A stretch of 64,000 nt of DNA from Anaerovibrio sp. (GCF_024697385.1 NZ_JAILFV010000120.1:1-64000); one strand, 5' to 3'; counted from the first letter of the stretch, positions 54,367-63,115 are shown. A program made the numbers and translations. Notes: generated from the sequence alone by a model not told the origin.

Positions 54367-54759
54367 TTAGTTCTGTTGTACTATAGCTTCCGTCTTTTTG
54401 TGATAGTCATCAATGGCTGCCTGTATGGCCTCTTCTGCCAATACCGAACAATGCAGCTTATGGGGTGGAAGTCCGTCCAAAGCCTCTGTAACAGCCTTAT
54501 TGCTAAGCTGTGCTACCTCAGACAACGGCTTGCCCTTGATAAGCTCTGTAGCCATAGAGCTTGAAGCAATAGCCGAACCACAGCCAAAGGTTTCAAATTT
54601 AACATCTGTTACAATATCATCATCAATTTTCAGGTATATCTTCATTATATCGCCACACCGTGCATTACCAACTTCACCAATGCCATCAGCATTTTCTATA
54701 CTACCTACATTTCTTGGATTTCGAAAATGATCCATTACCTTATCACTGTAAAGAGCCAT
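54367..54759 (-). CDS. iscU: Iron-sulfur cluster scaffold IscU/NifU-like
   Basis: A 130-aa scaffold. Cluster ligands are the Cys in GNARCGDIMKIYLKI, the Cys of FETFGCGSAIASSSM and the Cys in LHCSVLAEEAI. The HCS..LA spacing without the SUF-type insertion puts it in the IscU/NifU group of Firmicutes. The true start is ATG 54759 behind AAAGGAGA; the track ORF reads back into the repeat. Confidence 0.95.
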   Translation of the reverse strand: MALYSDKVMDHFRNPRNVGSIENADGIGEVGNARCGDIMKIYLKIDDDIVTDVKFETFGCGSAIASSSMATELIKGKPLSEVAQLSNKAVTEALDGLPPHKLHCSVLAEEAIQAAIDDYHKKTEAIVQQN

Positions 54760-54791
54760 AATTATCTCCTTTCTTATCTGAACTGATACGA

Positions 54792-54961
54792 TTATAACGC
54801 CATTGTTCAAATTTTTCTTTTAAAAAAGAAAAATCTTCCCATTAGCGTTTCCCCTAAAGGGACTAACTTCGTGTCGCAACGAGGTGGAAGATATGCTCAC
54901 CACCTGTTAAAGATTGTCCACCCCACCTATAGAGGAAGGGGACGTCTTACACCGAGTTATA
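54792..54961 (+). repeat. Structured repeat, type B (copy 7), between iscS and iscU
   Basis: Complete type B copy with TTATA at both ends, antisense within the iscS-iscU operon. It leaves 12 bp to the iscS stop and about 30 bp to the iscU start. Confidence 0.93.
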
Positions 54962-54973
54962 ATTCACTGATTT

Positions 54974-56161
54974 TTATGGCAGCAAAAATTCCCGCTTGCC
55001 TGCCACCTTCTCATGCCATAGTGGTGATATTCCACGAAGGTATTCAACCACATTTTTTACGGCCTCCGCAATTTGATTTATTTCTTCCATTGTGTTGTAT
55101 TCTGAAAGGGACAACCGTAAAGAACCATGTGCTATCTCATGGGGGCGCCCTATAGCCAACAGCACATGACTTGGATCCAATGAGCCTGATGTACACGCAG
55201 ACCCTGAAGAAGCACAGATACCCCTGTCATCCAATAATAACAGCATACTTTCCCCTTCAATTCCCTCAAAGCAGAAATTAACATTCCCAGGCAGGCGTTT
55301 ATCCCTGTCACCATTTAATATGCTATGGGGGATTTTATTCAGCTCACCTATTAATTTTTCCCTCAGCATGGTGACATGATCAGCATTTTCCTGCAAATTA
55401 TCACAGGCATCCTTTAATGCCACTGCCATACCCACTACTGCTGCCAGGTTTTCAGTTCCACCGCGTTTGCCCCGTTCCTGGGCACCACCCTCAATAATAT
55501 TGGTCAACGGAATTCCCTTTCTGGCATAAAGGACCCCAATGCCTTTTGGTCCATGAAATTTATGTGCCGATACAGACAACATATCTATATGCTGAGCAAC
55601 CACATCAATAGGGATATGCCCTGCCGCCTGGACAGCATCTGTATGAAAAATCACCTGCTTTTCACGACATATTTTTCCAATTGCCTGGATAGGCTGGATA
55701 GAACCAATTTCATTATTGGCAAACATAACGGTTACCAGGCATGTATCAGGGCGAATACTGTTTGCAACCTGCTCCGGGGAAATAATGCCATTTTCATGAA
55801 CATCCAACAGCTCCACCTCAAAACCATGCCGCTCAAGCTTTTTCAGGGTATGAAGCACGGCATGATGCTCAAAGGAAGTTGAAATAATATGCTTTTTCCC
55901 TTTACGGGCACCATTCACCGCGGCTGAGACCAGGGCCTGATTATCACCTTCGCTGCCCCCGGAAGTAAAATAAATCTCTTCCGGCTCAGCTCCCAAGCAG
56001 GCTGCAATCTGCATCCGTGCTGATTCAAGGGCCTCTTTGGCCTGCTGGCCAAAATGATACAGGCTGGACGGATTACCCCAATTGGATTCAAAATATGGCA
56101 GCATGGCCTCAAGGGCCTGCTTACTGATTTTAGTTGTCGCTCCATTATCTGCATAAATCAT
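54974..56161 (-). CDS. iscS: Cysteine desulfurase (IscS/NifS)
   Basis: A 395-aa PLP enzyme that moves sulfur from cysteine to the scaffold. It has YADNGATTKISKQALEAM (usual YLDNAATT), TSGGSEGDNQAL, the HAVL region, the PLP Lys in SVSAHKFHGPKGIGVLY and the catalytic Cys loop SSGSACTSGSLDPSHVL. The GATT variant replaces the usual AATT. ATG 56161 follows GAGAGGAGG. It diverges from iscR. Confidence 0.95.
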   Translation of the reverse strand: MIYADNGATTKISKQALEAMLPYFESNWGNPSSLYHFGQQAKEALESARMQIAACLGAEPEEIYFTSGGSEGDNQALVSAAVNGARKGKKHIISTSFEHHAVLHTLKKLERHGFEVELLDVHENGIISPEQVANSIRPDTCLVTVMFANNEIGSIQPIQAIGKICREKQVIFHTDAVQAAGHIPIDVVAQHIDMLSVSAHKFHGPKGIGVLYARKGIPLTNIIEGGAQERGKRGGTENLAAVVGMAVALKDACDNLQENADHVTMLREKLIGELNKIPHSILNGDRDKRLPGNVNFCFEGIEGESMLLLLDDRGICASSGSACTSGSLDPSHVLLAIGRPHEIAHGSLRLSLSEYNTMEEINQIAEAVKNVVEYLRGISPLWHEKVAGKREFLLP

Positions 56162-56206
56162 AACAAAGCCTCCTCTCGTTCGATACTCAAATATTAATCC
56201 CATTAT

Positions 56207-56225
56207 ACCTATTATGTCAATAGGT
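56207..56225. promoter_or_regulatory. Palindromic operator candidate at the iscS promoter
   Basis: ACCTATT-ATGTC-AATAGGT is a 7-5-7 perfect inverted repeat. A TATAAT on minus overlaps its left arm, so a bound Rrf2-type protein would block iscS transcription. The neighbour iscR is the obvious candidate regulator. Confidence 0.5.
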
Positions 56226-56304
56226 TTTTATTGCTTAATTCCAACTTATTTAGTATAATAATATAAATTAATATTTCACGAATAAACAACAAAGAGGTGA
56301 TATT

Positions 56305-56718
56305 ATGATATCCACAAAAGGCAGATACGCATTACGCGTCATGCTTGATCTAGCTGAGCAGGCCTCTGATAACTATATTCCTTTGGAGGAAATAGCCCAA
56401 AGGCAGGGCATATCAAAAAAATATCTTGAAATAATAATTAAGGTTTTGGTTCAAAACCACCTGTTAGAGGGACATCGTGGCAAAGGTGGTGGGTATAGGC
56501 TCACAAGGCCGCCAAAGGATTATACTGTAGGTGAAATTCTTGCATTAACCGAGGAGCGATTGGCCATCGTTTCATGTCTCAGCAGCAATTCTGAACATTG
56601 CGAGCGTAAGCCGTTTTGCCATACTATCCCAATGTGGGAAAAATTTGAGCAGATTACCCATGATTTCTTTTTTGGCATAACCCTTGAAGACTTACTGAAC
56701 AGAAGATTGCCGGAATGA
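56305..56718 (+). CDS. iscR: Rrf2-family regulator (IscR-like)
   Basis: A 137-aa winged-helix regulator: STKGRYALRVMLDLAEQ, SKKYLEIIIKVLVQNHLLEGHRGKGGGYRLTRPP. Three Cys (SCLSSNSEHCERKPFC) form a likely [2Fe-2S] site near residues 93-107. It should sense cluster status and control the divergent iscS-iscU operon. AAAGAGGTGAT precedes the ATG. Confidence 0.92.
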   Translation: MISTKGRYALRVMLDLAEQASDNYIPLEEIAQRQGISKKYLEIIIKVLVQNHLLEGHRGKGGGYRLTRPPKDYTVGEILALTEERLAIVSCLSSNSEHCERKPFCHTIPMWEKFEQITHDFFFGITLEDLLNRRLPE

Positions 56719-56792
56719 TATAACTTATTTGGCAAAAATAAGTCCATAATTCATAAAACCTTGGGGCTGTTGCCGATTTTATTCATCACAAA

Positions 56793-56842
56793 AGCTCCTG
56801 CAAATCAGCCATAATAATCTGATTTGCAGGAGCCTTTTTATT
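56793..56842. terminator. Bidirectional terminator between iscR and the 56879 gene
   Basis: GCTCCTGCAAATCA and TGATTTGCAGGAGC pair over a 12-base loop; CTTTTTA follows on plus and CTTTTG on minus. Confidence 0.85.
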
Positions 56843-56878
56843 TCAAAAATTTATTGTCTGAAAATTTTACCCTAAAAC

Positions 56879-57196
56879 TCAGTCCAGCGTTGGATGCGCC
56901 TTAACATAATCTACAGGACGGCTCCAATCCACATGAACCTCCGTATTTTCCCACAGACGGGTGAGCACAGTCTGAAAGCTCTCCACATCAGCCAGTGGAT
57001 CAATGGTTTCTTCTATGAAATCCAACAAGGATTCCTGCGGAATTTTTATCTGGTGCTTTTCAGTAAGAAATTTCTCTGCATCAGCCACAGCCTTTGCATC
57101 ATCAAGAAAAACCTTTACTGTTTTCGCTTCTGTATCAAATTCAACCCAACCGTTTGCTCCGCGGCAACTGACGGCAACACTGTAAATCTTATCCAT
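56879..57196 (-). CDS. Hypothetical protein, 105 aa
   Basis: A small soluble acidic protein. The N-terminal part alternates strands (IYSVAVSCRGANGWVEFDTEAKTVKVFLDDAKAVADAEKFLTE), then helical and acidic (QESLLDFIEETIDPLADVESFQTVLTRLWE). It ends VHVDWSRPVDYVKAHPTLD. I do not recognise the family. ATG 57196 follows GGGAGA. No transmembrane segment. Confidence 0.8.
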   Translation of the reverse strand: MDKIYSVAVSCRGANGWVEFDTEAKTVKVFLDDAKAVADAEKFLTEKHQIKIPQESLLDFIEETIDPLADVESFQTVLTRLWENTEVHVDWSRPVDYVKAHPTLD

Positions 57197-57311
57197 ATTT
57201 ATTCTGTCTCCCTTTTTTATTTTTAATAACAAAATCGTTAATTATTCTCCCTGGTCCAATTCAGACAGCATCTAAAGCTCCGGTCAATAACAGCAATACT
57301 ACTGCTGTCAT

Positions 57312-57920
57312 CTAATTAAGCCTGGCACCGGAAGTATATACTGCCACTTTTTTAAAAAATCTCTTGTTAATCTCCATAACCTCCTGGGCGGGCATGCGAT
57401 AGAACATGACTCTTCCCGCCTGCAACGGCTCCGGCAAATTGGACGGCTCCGATATTTCAAGCCACCTGTACGGAGCAGGATTGCCATCCTGGTCCTCATC
57501 ATAATACAGCGTATCTTCAGGCCGTGGCTCCTCAGTACCATCACACAGCTGAAAATTCAGCTTTATCTGTTCAATGAACATCAGACACATCTCCTGAGAC
57601 ATATCCAATGTCCCCTCCTTATTTTCATCCTCACCATTATAGGCCGCAATAAAAATAGCCTTGCCCCATATAATCTGGTCGCTGTCCTCTCCCGGAAAAC
57701 GACGGTTGGCCTTCATTCCCAGAGTGGCTGCCAAATCGTTTACCAGTATAAACAAGGAAATCCCAGGCTGAATCCGAAAGAACTCCACTGCGCCATAATT
57801 ACCCTCCAAGGTATCCTTAATAGCCTCATCATGTAAACCATGAGCTGCAGGAAGTCTGATTATTGCAGGGTCCTTTCCCGGTTCTATCAATATGGCCCGC
57901 ATAAGCTGTTCATCACCCAT
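57312..57920 (-). CDS. DUF3846-like hypothetical protein
   Basis: A protein of about 202 aa. Its core, MRAILIEPGKDPAIIRLPAAHGL..AIKDTLEGNYGAVEFF through MKANRRFPGEDSDQIIWGKAIFIAAYNGE, resembles DUF3846 (a short domain with PNR and IIxG motifs, common in anaerobic Firmicutes), with an added C-terminal acidic region. ATG 57920 is chosen because GGGGAGGATG precedes it; the track ORF adds 32 codons without a ribosome site. Function unknown. Confidence 0.7.
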   Translation of the reverse strand: MGDEQLMRAILIEPGKDPAIIRLPAAHGLHDEAIKDTLEGNYGAVEFFRIQPGISLFILVNDLAATLGMKANRRFPGEDSDQIIWGKAIFIAAYNGEDENKEGTLDMSQEMCLMFIEQIKLNFQLCDGTEEPRPEDTLYYDEDQDGNPAPYRWLEISEPSNLPEPLQAGRVMFYRMPAQEVMEINKRFFKKVAVYTSGARLN

Positions 57921-58055
57921 ATGCTTTTCATCCTCCCCAATAAATATTAAGGCACGCAGTACCGTTCCCCATATGCCCAGTGGGAACGCTCCCTTCAGGT
58001 TGTGAAAGTAGCTCATTCTTTAATCTTACGCATTAAGGTAGATATTTGTCAAGTC

Positions 58056-58084
58056 TTGTTATTCCTTCCCCCCTGTGGTAATAT
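58056..58084 (+). promoter_or_regulatory. Promoter of the candidate 6S RNA
   Basis: TTGTTA, 17 bases, TAATAT; the expected start near 58090 is where the paired terminal stem of the RNA begins. Confidence 0.6.
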
Positions 58085-58087
58085 ACA

Positions 58088-58308
58088 CTAAAGAGGGATT
58101 ATCTTCTATGTCAGTCCTTTCATCGTCTAACCGACTCTTACCTATAAGGGAATCTGATTTTGTGCAGTGGATGCTGGATCGTCCTGAACGAATAGCAAAA
58201 GTTGTTACTTAGGATACCCACTTGAACATGCAGGTTTAGCCTGATGGACTGAACATATATGATCTCGCTTTAGAGGAGTTGCTGCTTTGCAGCAGCTCCT
58301 TTCTTGTT
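58088..58308 (+). ncRNA. ssrS: Structured RNA, candidate 6S RNA
   Basis: A gene-less transcript of about 215 nt with a good promoter and a strong terminator (GGAGTTGCTGC/GCAGCAGCTCC, then T-rich). Its ends pair in a long interrupted rod: CTAAAG with CTTTAG, ATGT.CAGTCC with GGACTGAACAT, TCTAACC with GGTTTAG. Length, rod shape and isolation between protein genes fit 6S RNA, which binds RNA polymerase holoenzyme. I found no SRP, tmRNA or RNase P signature. Identity as 6S is inference. Confidence 0.5.
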
Positions 58309-58329
58309 TTACCGGAACATTATCAGTAA

Positions 58330-59604
58330 TCAGCCTTGGGCTACCTTCTGCACAGCCTCCTTCATCTGCACAACATTTTCCTCCATACTCAGATTAGGAA
58401 AGAATGCCCTTACAGCATATATTTGTTCTTCCTGGTTATTTGCCACCACAACACTCACCCTATCTCCAAGGATGCGTTTCACCTGGTGCATGACCAGTCG
58501 CAGATGCTCTGAATCGGTAAGCAGGACATATTTATTGGCAACATCACTATGGGCAGCATTTACTATTTCCTCTACTGACGGCCCCGATTCATCACTGCCG
58601 TCAACTATTACCATTGCACCGGCTTCCTGTAGCTTTTGTGCCCATTCCACAGTCCTTGCCACTGTAAGCAGGGCCAACGGCATAAGGCAGGACTGCTGAA
58701 CCATGGCCATAGCATGGGGCTCAGCCATAATATTAATATGAATTTCGCCAACATGGCCCCAGGCTACTGCCCGTTCCAGCACCCTTCCAGGGTGTTCCGA
58801 ATGAATGTGTATAAAAATGGCCTTAAAACGCCGTTCCACAACGACAAAATTCCCTATTTCCTGCAGTTCCTTTTCAATAAGAGGGACTGACAACTTGGGA
58901 TTTGCCACTATAAATGTAACACAATACGGTCTGGCAATATCATTCAAGGGACTAACTATTCCCTTTGCCTCATACACCTTACTGCCAAATTCCAGTGGCG
59001 GCAGCGTAAAATTCCCTTGCAGGCCCTTGAGGCACCCCTCCAAAAAAACCTGCATTATCTTTTCTCCACAGTCTACATCACTGGAAAATGATTCTGAACC
59101 AGCCTTTATTGCGGCGATAAGCACATCACTTATCGGTCTGCCGGCCCTGACAGCATCATATGCACCTTTGGCTACAACCTTGGAAGCAACTATAATCGGT
59201 CTGTTCTTTTCATCAGGAACTGCTTTTTGTGCATATAAAATACCATACTGAAAGGCCTTGCCAAATTCCTGGGAGGTTGCGTTATATTTACCGATCAGCC
59301 CCTTGGCCAGTCCACGAAGAATCTGTGAGACAATTACCCCTGCATTGCCACGGGCACCTAAAACGGAAGCATCAGCTACCCTCCTGGACAATCCACCGAT
59401 GCTCTCATTTACAGCCTCATTTAATGGAATAACTGCAGCTCCCATGGTCCTCAGCACATCAGAGCCGGGCTTGCCGGAATAAAAAAATGTGCTATTTTTC
59501 TTTACAGCATTGATGTTTTCATATTCATTCAGAAATTCACTGTACGCACCCAGTATCATGCGTTTATAATCACTGCCTGTTATTACTTCATTTGACCCGG
59601 TCAT
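58330..59604 (-). CDS. DAK2/FakA-like protein lacking the DGDTG motif
   Basis: A 424-aa protein. The family block SVLGARGNAGVIVSQILRGLAKGL (residues 81-104) and following helices match the ATP-binding DAK2 domain of fatty-acid kinase FakA (YloV); the C-terminal half is FakA-like (VTFIVANPKL; GHVGEIHINI). The metal/ATP-binding PDGDTGTN expected near residue 45 reads YSGKPGSDV, so kinase activity is doubtful. It is also shorter than FakA at about 550 aa. GGAGGAATT precedes the start. It may be a regulatory paralog. Confidence 0.8.
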   Translation of the reverse strand: MTGSNEVITGSDYKRMILGAYSEFLNEYENINAVKKNSTFFYSGKPGSDVLRTMGAAVIPLNEAVNESIGGLSRRVADASVLGARGNAGVIVSQILRGLAKGLIGKYNATSQEFGKAFQYGILYAQKAVPDEKNRPIIVASKVVAKGAYDAVRAGRPISDVLIAAIKAGSESFSSDVDCGEKIMQVFLEGCLKGLQGNFTLPPLEFGSKVYEAKGIVSPLNDIARPYCVTFIVANPKLSVPLIEKELQEIGNFVVVERRFKAIFIHIHSEHPGRVLERAVAWGHVGEIHINIMAEPHAMAMVQQSCLMPLALLTVARTVEWAQKLQEAGAMVIVDGSDESGPSVEEIVNAAHSDVANKYVLLTDSEHLRLVMHQVKRILGDRVSVVVANNQEEQIYAVRAFFPNLSMEENVVQMKEAVQKVAQG

Positions 59605-59696
59605 ATCAGAATTAATTCCTCCATTAACGACATAATGCCTTTATTCACTCAAAAAAATCATATATAATATATGTATATTTGGCAAACATAAAAGGA

Positions 59697-59863
59697 TTAT
59701 AACGAATTTGTTCAAATATTTTTCTTCAAAAAAATATTACAATCCGCGTTTTATCCGGGAGCACCAGCTTTTCGTCGCACAAGATGAAAATATGCCCCAG
59801 CCTGATAATGTTTGCCTTCCCCTGCCCATAGAGTCAGGGACTATTTTTAATCTCGCTCTATTA
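59697..59863 (+). repeat. Highly divergent type-B-like repeat upstream of the ftsA-like gene
   Basis: About the same length and order as type B with low identity: TTATAACG.. end, TTGTTCAAAT, TTTTTCTTC, GCGTTTT, TTCGTCGCAC, loop AAAATATGCCCC, hairpin CCCTG..CAGGG around CATAGAG, then CTCGCTCTA. Stems are kept by different bases. It lies in the leader of the FtsA-like gene, in sense orientation. Confidence 0.7.
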
Positions 59864-59920
59864 ATTTATTCGCTATATATTCAAATTAACCTTTTAAATT
59901 TTATAAATGAGGAGAATTCC

Positions 59921-62431
59921 ATGGAAAGTGCCCTAACAACAGAAATAAGCAGCCAGGCTGCAAAAAGCAAAAAATCAACCGAAACAAAAAGTTCAAAGTC
60001 TACAAAAACCACAAAGGCAGCTACGACTGCCAAACGGGGCCGGAAAGCCAAAACCACCAAAAAAGAAGATACCCACAAGGAGCGCAAGGAACGCAAGGAA
60101 AGAATTTTTGCCCTTGATATTGGAACAAGAAGCGTCATTGGCATCGTTGCTGAACGGGAAGCTGAGGGCCTGAAGATAGTCGCCACAGAACGGCAGGAGC
60201 ATAAAACCCGTGCCATGCTCGACGGACAAATTCACGATGTGCCTCAGGTTGCTGCCATCATTGATTCAGTAAAGAAAGCACTGGTCAAAGAAACCGGTGT
60301 CATAAAAAATGCTGCCGTAGCCGCGGCCGGGCGAGCTCTTTATACCATGACGGCTGACGCCGATATGGAAATCAACGGCACGATTACCCAAGAGCAGGAG
60401 CGATCCCTTGACTTTGCGGGAGTCCAGGCCGCCCAGGCAAAATTAGCAACCTCAAAAACAATAGATGATCCAACTAAATATTACTGTGTTGGTTACAGCA
60501 CCATAAAATACGACCTGGACGGAACCCAACTAAAAACCTTGGTAGGTCAGCGTGGGCGTGTTGCCACTGCTACCGTTATCGCAACATTCCTGCCAAGACA
60601 GGTCATAGACTCCATGCACTCGGCACTACAGGCCAGCAAGCTTGATATGCGTGCTCTTACCTTGGAGCCTATTGCAGCCATCAATGTCCTGATTCCACCT
60701 ACCATGCGTCATCTTAACCTTGTTTTGGTGGATATTGGTGCCGGCACTTCAGATGTGGCCATTACCAAAAACGGTTCTGTTATAGCCTATGGAATGGTAC
60801 CTCAGGCCGGCGATGAAATCACTGAGGCCATTTCACAGCGATTCCTATTGGATTTCAATGTGGCAGAGCGTCTGAAACGCGATGCGTCCCAGGGTAAAGC
60901 GGTAAAATTCGCCGATATCCTTGGAATGGAATATGAGCTTTCTGCCCAAGAAGTGCTTGAACCAATTATGCCTAACATCCAAAATCTGGCCGCTGCAATA
61001 GCAAATCAAATCATTGAACTCAATGGCAGCGAACCACCACAGGCAGTTATCCTTGTCGGGGGAGGATCCCTGACCCCTGGCCTTTGTCAGGCTGTAGGAG
61101 AAGCGCTGGGCCTTCCTGCCGGCAGGGTTGCTGTACGCCATCCGGAAAAAATCAACGGTATTATTGATATCCCTGAGGAGCTGAGAATGCCTGATGCAGT
61201 AACCCCTTTGGGTATTCTTAATATTGCCGCCAGCAATTCACTTCATTTCCTCAGGATATATGTAAATGACACCGAATACAGTCTGTTTAATTTCCGTGAG
61301 CTTACGGTATCTGATGCTCTGCTGAATGCCGGAATACAATTAAAAAAGATGAATGGCCGTCCTGGCCTTGGAGCAATGCTTACCATAAACGGAGAGAATA
61401 AATTCATCCCCGGAACCATGGGGACCATGGCACAGTTAAAGCTTGACGGACAGCCTGCAACCCTTGATACCGTTATTCAGGAAAACAGTCGTGTGGAGGT
61501 AGAACCCGGCAAGGATGGTATGCAGCCGGAAATAACGCTGGAGGATGTACTGGAAGTCCCTCCATCCTACACGATTTATCTGAACGGTGAAGAAAAACAA
61601 ATAAATGCCCAGTTTACCATTAATGGGCAGCCCGCTTCCAAGGGACAGCTCCTAAAGGACGGGGATATAATTGTCAGCAAGTCCACCCGTTATCTTGGGG
61701 ATGTACTCAACTCACTTAATTGCCCACCGATGGGGCGCAAAATAAAATATACCCTAAACGGTAAGGAATCTCAGTATACCATCACACCAGAGATTGTGCT
61801 CAATGATAATCACGCTACCTTATCCACTGAGGTACATGAAAATGACTACATTGAATATACCTCCGAGGATGGCTTAAAGCTCGGATCCGTTCTTAATCTA
61901 TCAGAACTTGATGCTACACTTACAATTTATTATGAGGGTACCGAGCATAAAATTCCATCGGCCACCGTATCCCTTGAAGTCAATGGACACACTGCAAGCA
62001 CTGGTACCATTATTGAGGATGGCGCGGATATACAATATATGAGATCCCAACGGGGAACTACAACTGTCAGCGACGCCTTACTGGCTGTTGGCTTTGAACC
62101 TCCGGCAGCATCCTCCAGGGTTTCCTTCTCCATTTTGGTGAATAACCAGCCGGTAAACTTCACTGATCCCATAAAAAATGGCGATACTCTTGAAGTAATT
62201 ATCTCCAAGCCTAACGGTACTGCAGCTGCCGGCAATGGGGAAAGTACATCTGCCGGTATTCCTGGCAATACACCGCTTGATGTAACAGGAAATACAGGTT
62301 CTGCAGCACCTACTGCAGCAGCCCTTCAGGACCAAATCAAATTGGCTGATAAGATTAACAGTATTCCCGGTCTCAGCGCAGCCCTGAACAGCAGCAGGAA
62401 CAGCACAAAAAGCCCTTTTCTGGACAAATAA
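59921..62431 (+). CDS. FtsA-like ATPase-fold protein with repeated C-terminal domains
   Basis: An 836-aa protein. The N-terminal tail (about 15-60) is extremely Lys/Thr rich. The actin/FtsA fold has phosphate-1 RIFALDIGTRSVIGIVAE (about 61-78), the SHS2-like inserted region, phosphate-2 LVLVDIGAGTSDVAI (about 267-281) and the adenosine motif VILVGGGSLTPGL. From about 440 there are three or four repeats of a small beta unit (IYLNGEEKQINAQFTINGQPASKGQLLKDGDII and similar), then a Ser/Ala-rich tail. No membrane helix or amphipathic FtsA C-terminus is seen. ATG 59921 follows GAGGAG; the track start at 59708 lies inside the repeat. Confidence 0.85.
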   Translation: MESALTTEISSQAAKSKKSTETKSSKSTKTTKAATTAKRGRKAKTTKKEDTHKERKERKERIFALDIGTRSVIGIVAEREAEGLKIVATERQEHKTRAMLDGQIHDVPQVAAIIDSVKKALVKETGVIKNAAVAAAGRALYTMTADADMEINGTITQEQERSLDFAGVQAAQAKLATSKTIDDPTKYYCVGYSTIKYDLDGTQLKTLVGQRGRVATATVIATFLPRQVIDSMHSALQASKLDMRALTLEPIAAINVLIPPTMRHLNLVLVDIGAGTSDVAITKNGSVIAYGMVPQAGDEITEAISQRFLLDFNVAERLKRDASQGKAVKFADILGMEYELSAQEVLEPIMPNIQNLAAAIANQIIELNGSEPPQAVILVGGGSLTPGLCQAVGEALGLPAGRVAVRHPEKINGIIDIPEELRMPDAVTPLGILNIAASNSLHFLRIYVNDTEYSLFNFRELTVSDALLNAGIQLKKMNGRPGLGAMLTINGENKFIPGTMGTMAQLKLDGQPATLDTVIQENSRVEVEPGKDGMQPEITLEDVLEVPPSYTIYLNGEEKQINAQFTINGQPASKGQLLKDGDIIVSKSTRYLGDVLNSLNCPPMGRKIKYTLNGKESQYTITPEIVLNDNHATLSTEVHENDYIEYTSEDGLKLGSVLNLSELDATLTIYYEGTEHKIPSATVSLEVNGHTASTGTIIEDGADIQYMRSQRGTTTVSDALLAVGFEPPAASSRVSFSILVNNQPVNFTDPIKNGDTLEVIISKPNGTAAAGNGESTSAGIPGNTPLDVTGNTGSAAPTAAALQDQIKLADKINSIPGLSAALNSSRNSTKSPFLDK

Positions 62432-62475
62432 TAGTTGATATCTAAAATCAAATATAATATAATATGTAATTGAGT

Positions 62476-62549
62476 GCGGGCGTAGTTCATTGGTAGAATG
62501 GAAGCTTCCCAAGCTTTAGAGGGGGGTTCGATTCCCCTCGCCCGCTCCA
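62476..62549 (+). tRNA. tRNA-Gly (anticodon CCC)
   Basis: A complete cloverleaf: acceptor GCGGGCG/CGCCCGC, D arm with TTGGTA, anticodon loop TTCCCAA (CCC at positions 34-36), T arm GGGGG-TTCGATT-CCCCT, and CCA encoded. Confidence 0.95.
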
Positions 62550-62698
62550 AAAAGCCTTATCAATCCTGAGCCATGCTCAGGATTTTTTTATTGCCGCCTT
62601 TAATTGTACCGGTCTGTCAGGTATTTATGCTTCACCAAAAAAACAACGATATAAATGTAAATATGTCGTATTTTGTTTTATTTGAAGGTGGTGATTAT

Positions 62699-63115
62699 AT
62701 GTCAATAACAAAAATTATTTCCAAATCCCCTCCCCAGACCGCTACTAATGCCAGTAATTATTCTGATAGTGTGGATACTATCGCCGGCACCTTTGCAGAG
62801 CTCCTCAAAAGTAAAATAAATACCTTTACCGAAACCGCGAAGGAAATGTCACAGCAGCAGGAAGAGCTGACTTCCCTGAAAAAAGATAGGGCAATTACCG
62901 AAATAATACGCCGTATCATGCCCGATGGCAGTATCATGGTAACAAAATATTCCAACGGAAGGGTGGAAAGCCGTTATCGAAAATACCCACATATGGTAGT
63001 AGTTCCGGATGACACTTCACCAATACCCCATTCTTCTGATGGATACCCTCTTACTGCCCAACAGACAATGGTTTTAAAACCAAGCAGAAGTATTGCAGGA
63101 GAGCTTTTCAGCTAA
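62699..63115 (+). CDS. Hypothetical protein, 138 aa
   Basis: A small soluble protein. It has a helical, Lys/Glu/Gln-rich middle (LLKSKINTFTETAKEMSQQQEELTSLKKDRAITEIIRRIM) and a short beta part (DGSIMVTKYSNGRVESRYRKYPHMVVVPDD). Family not recognised. ATG 62699 follows GAAGGTGGTG. It lies between tRNA-Gly and a repeat, both flanks on the same strand. Confidence 0.75.
   Translation: MSITKIISKSPPQTATNASNYSDSVDTIAGTFAELLKSKINTFTETAKEMSQQQEELTSLKKDRAITEIIRRIMPDGSIMVTKYSNGRVESRYRKYPHMVVVPDDTSPIPHSSDGYPLTAQQTMVLKPSRSIAGELFS

Noticed and set aside
59708-59920. Upstream extension of the FtsA-like ORF
   Set aside because: It translates the divergent repeat; ATG 59921 has GAGGAG at proper spacing and begins the conserved protein.
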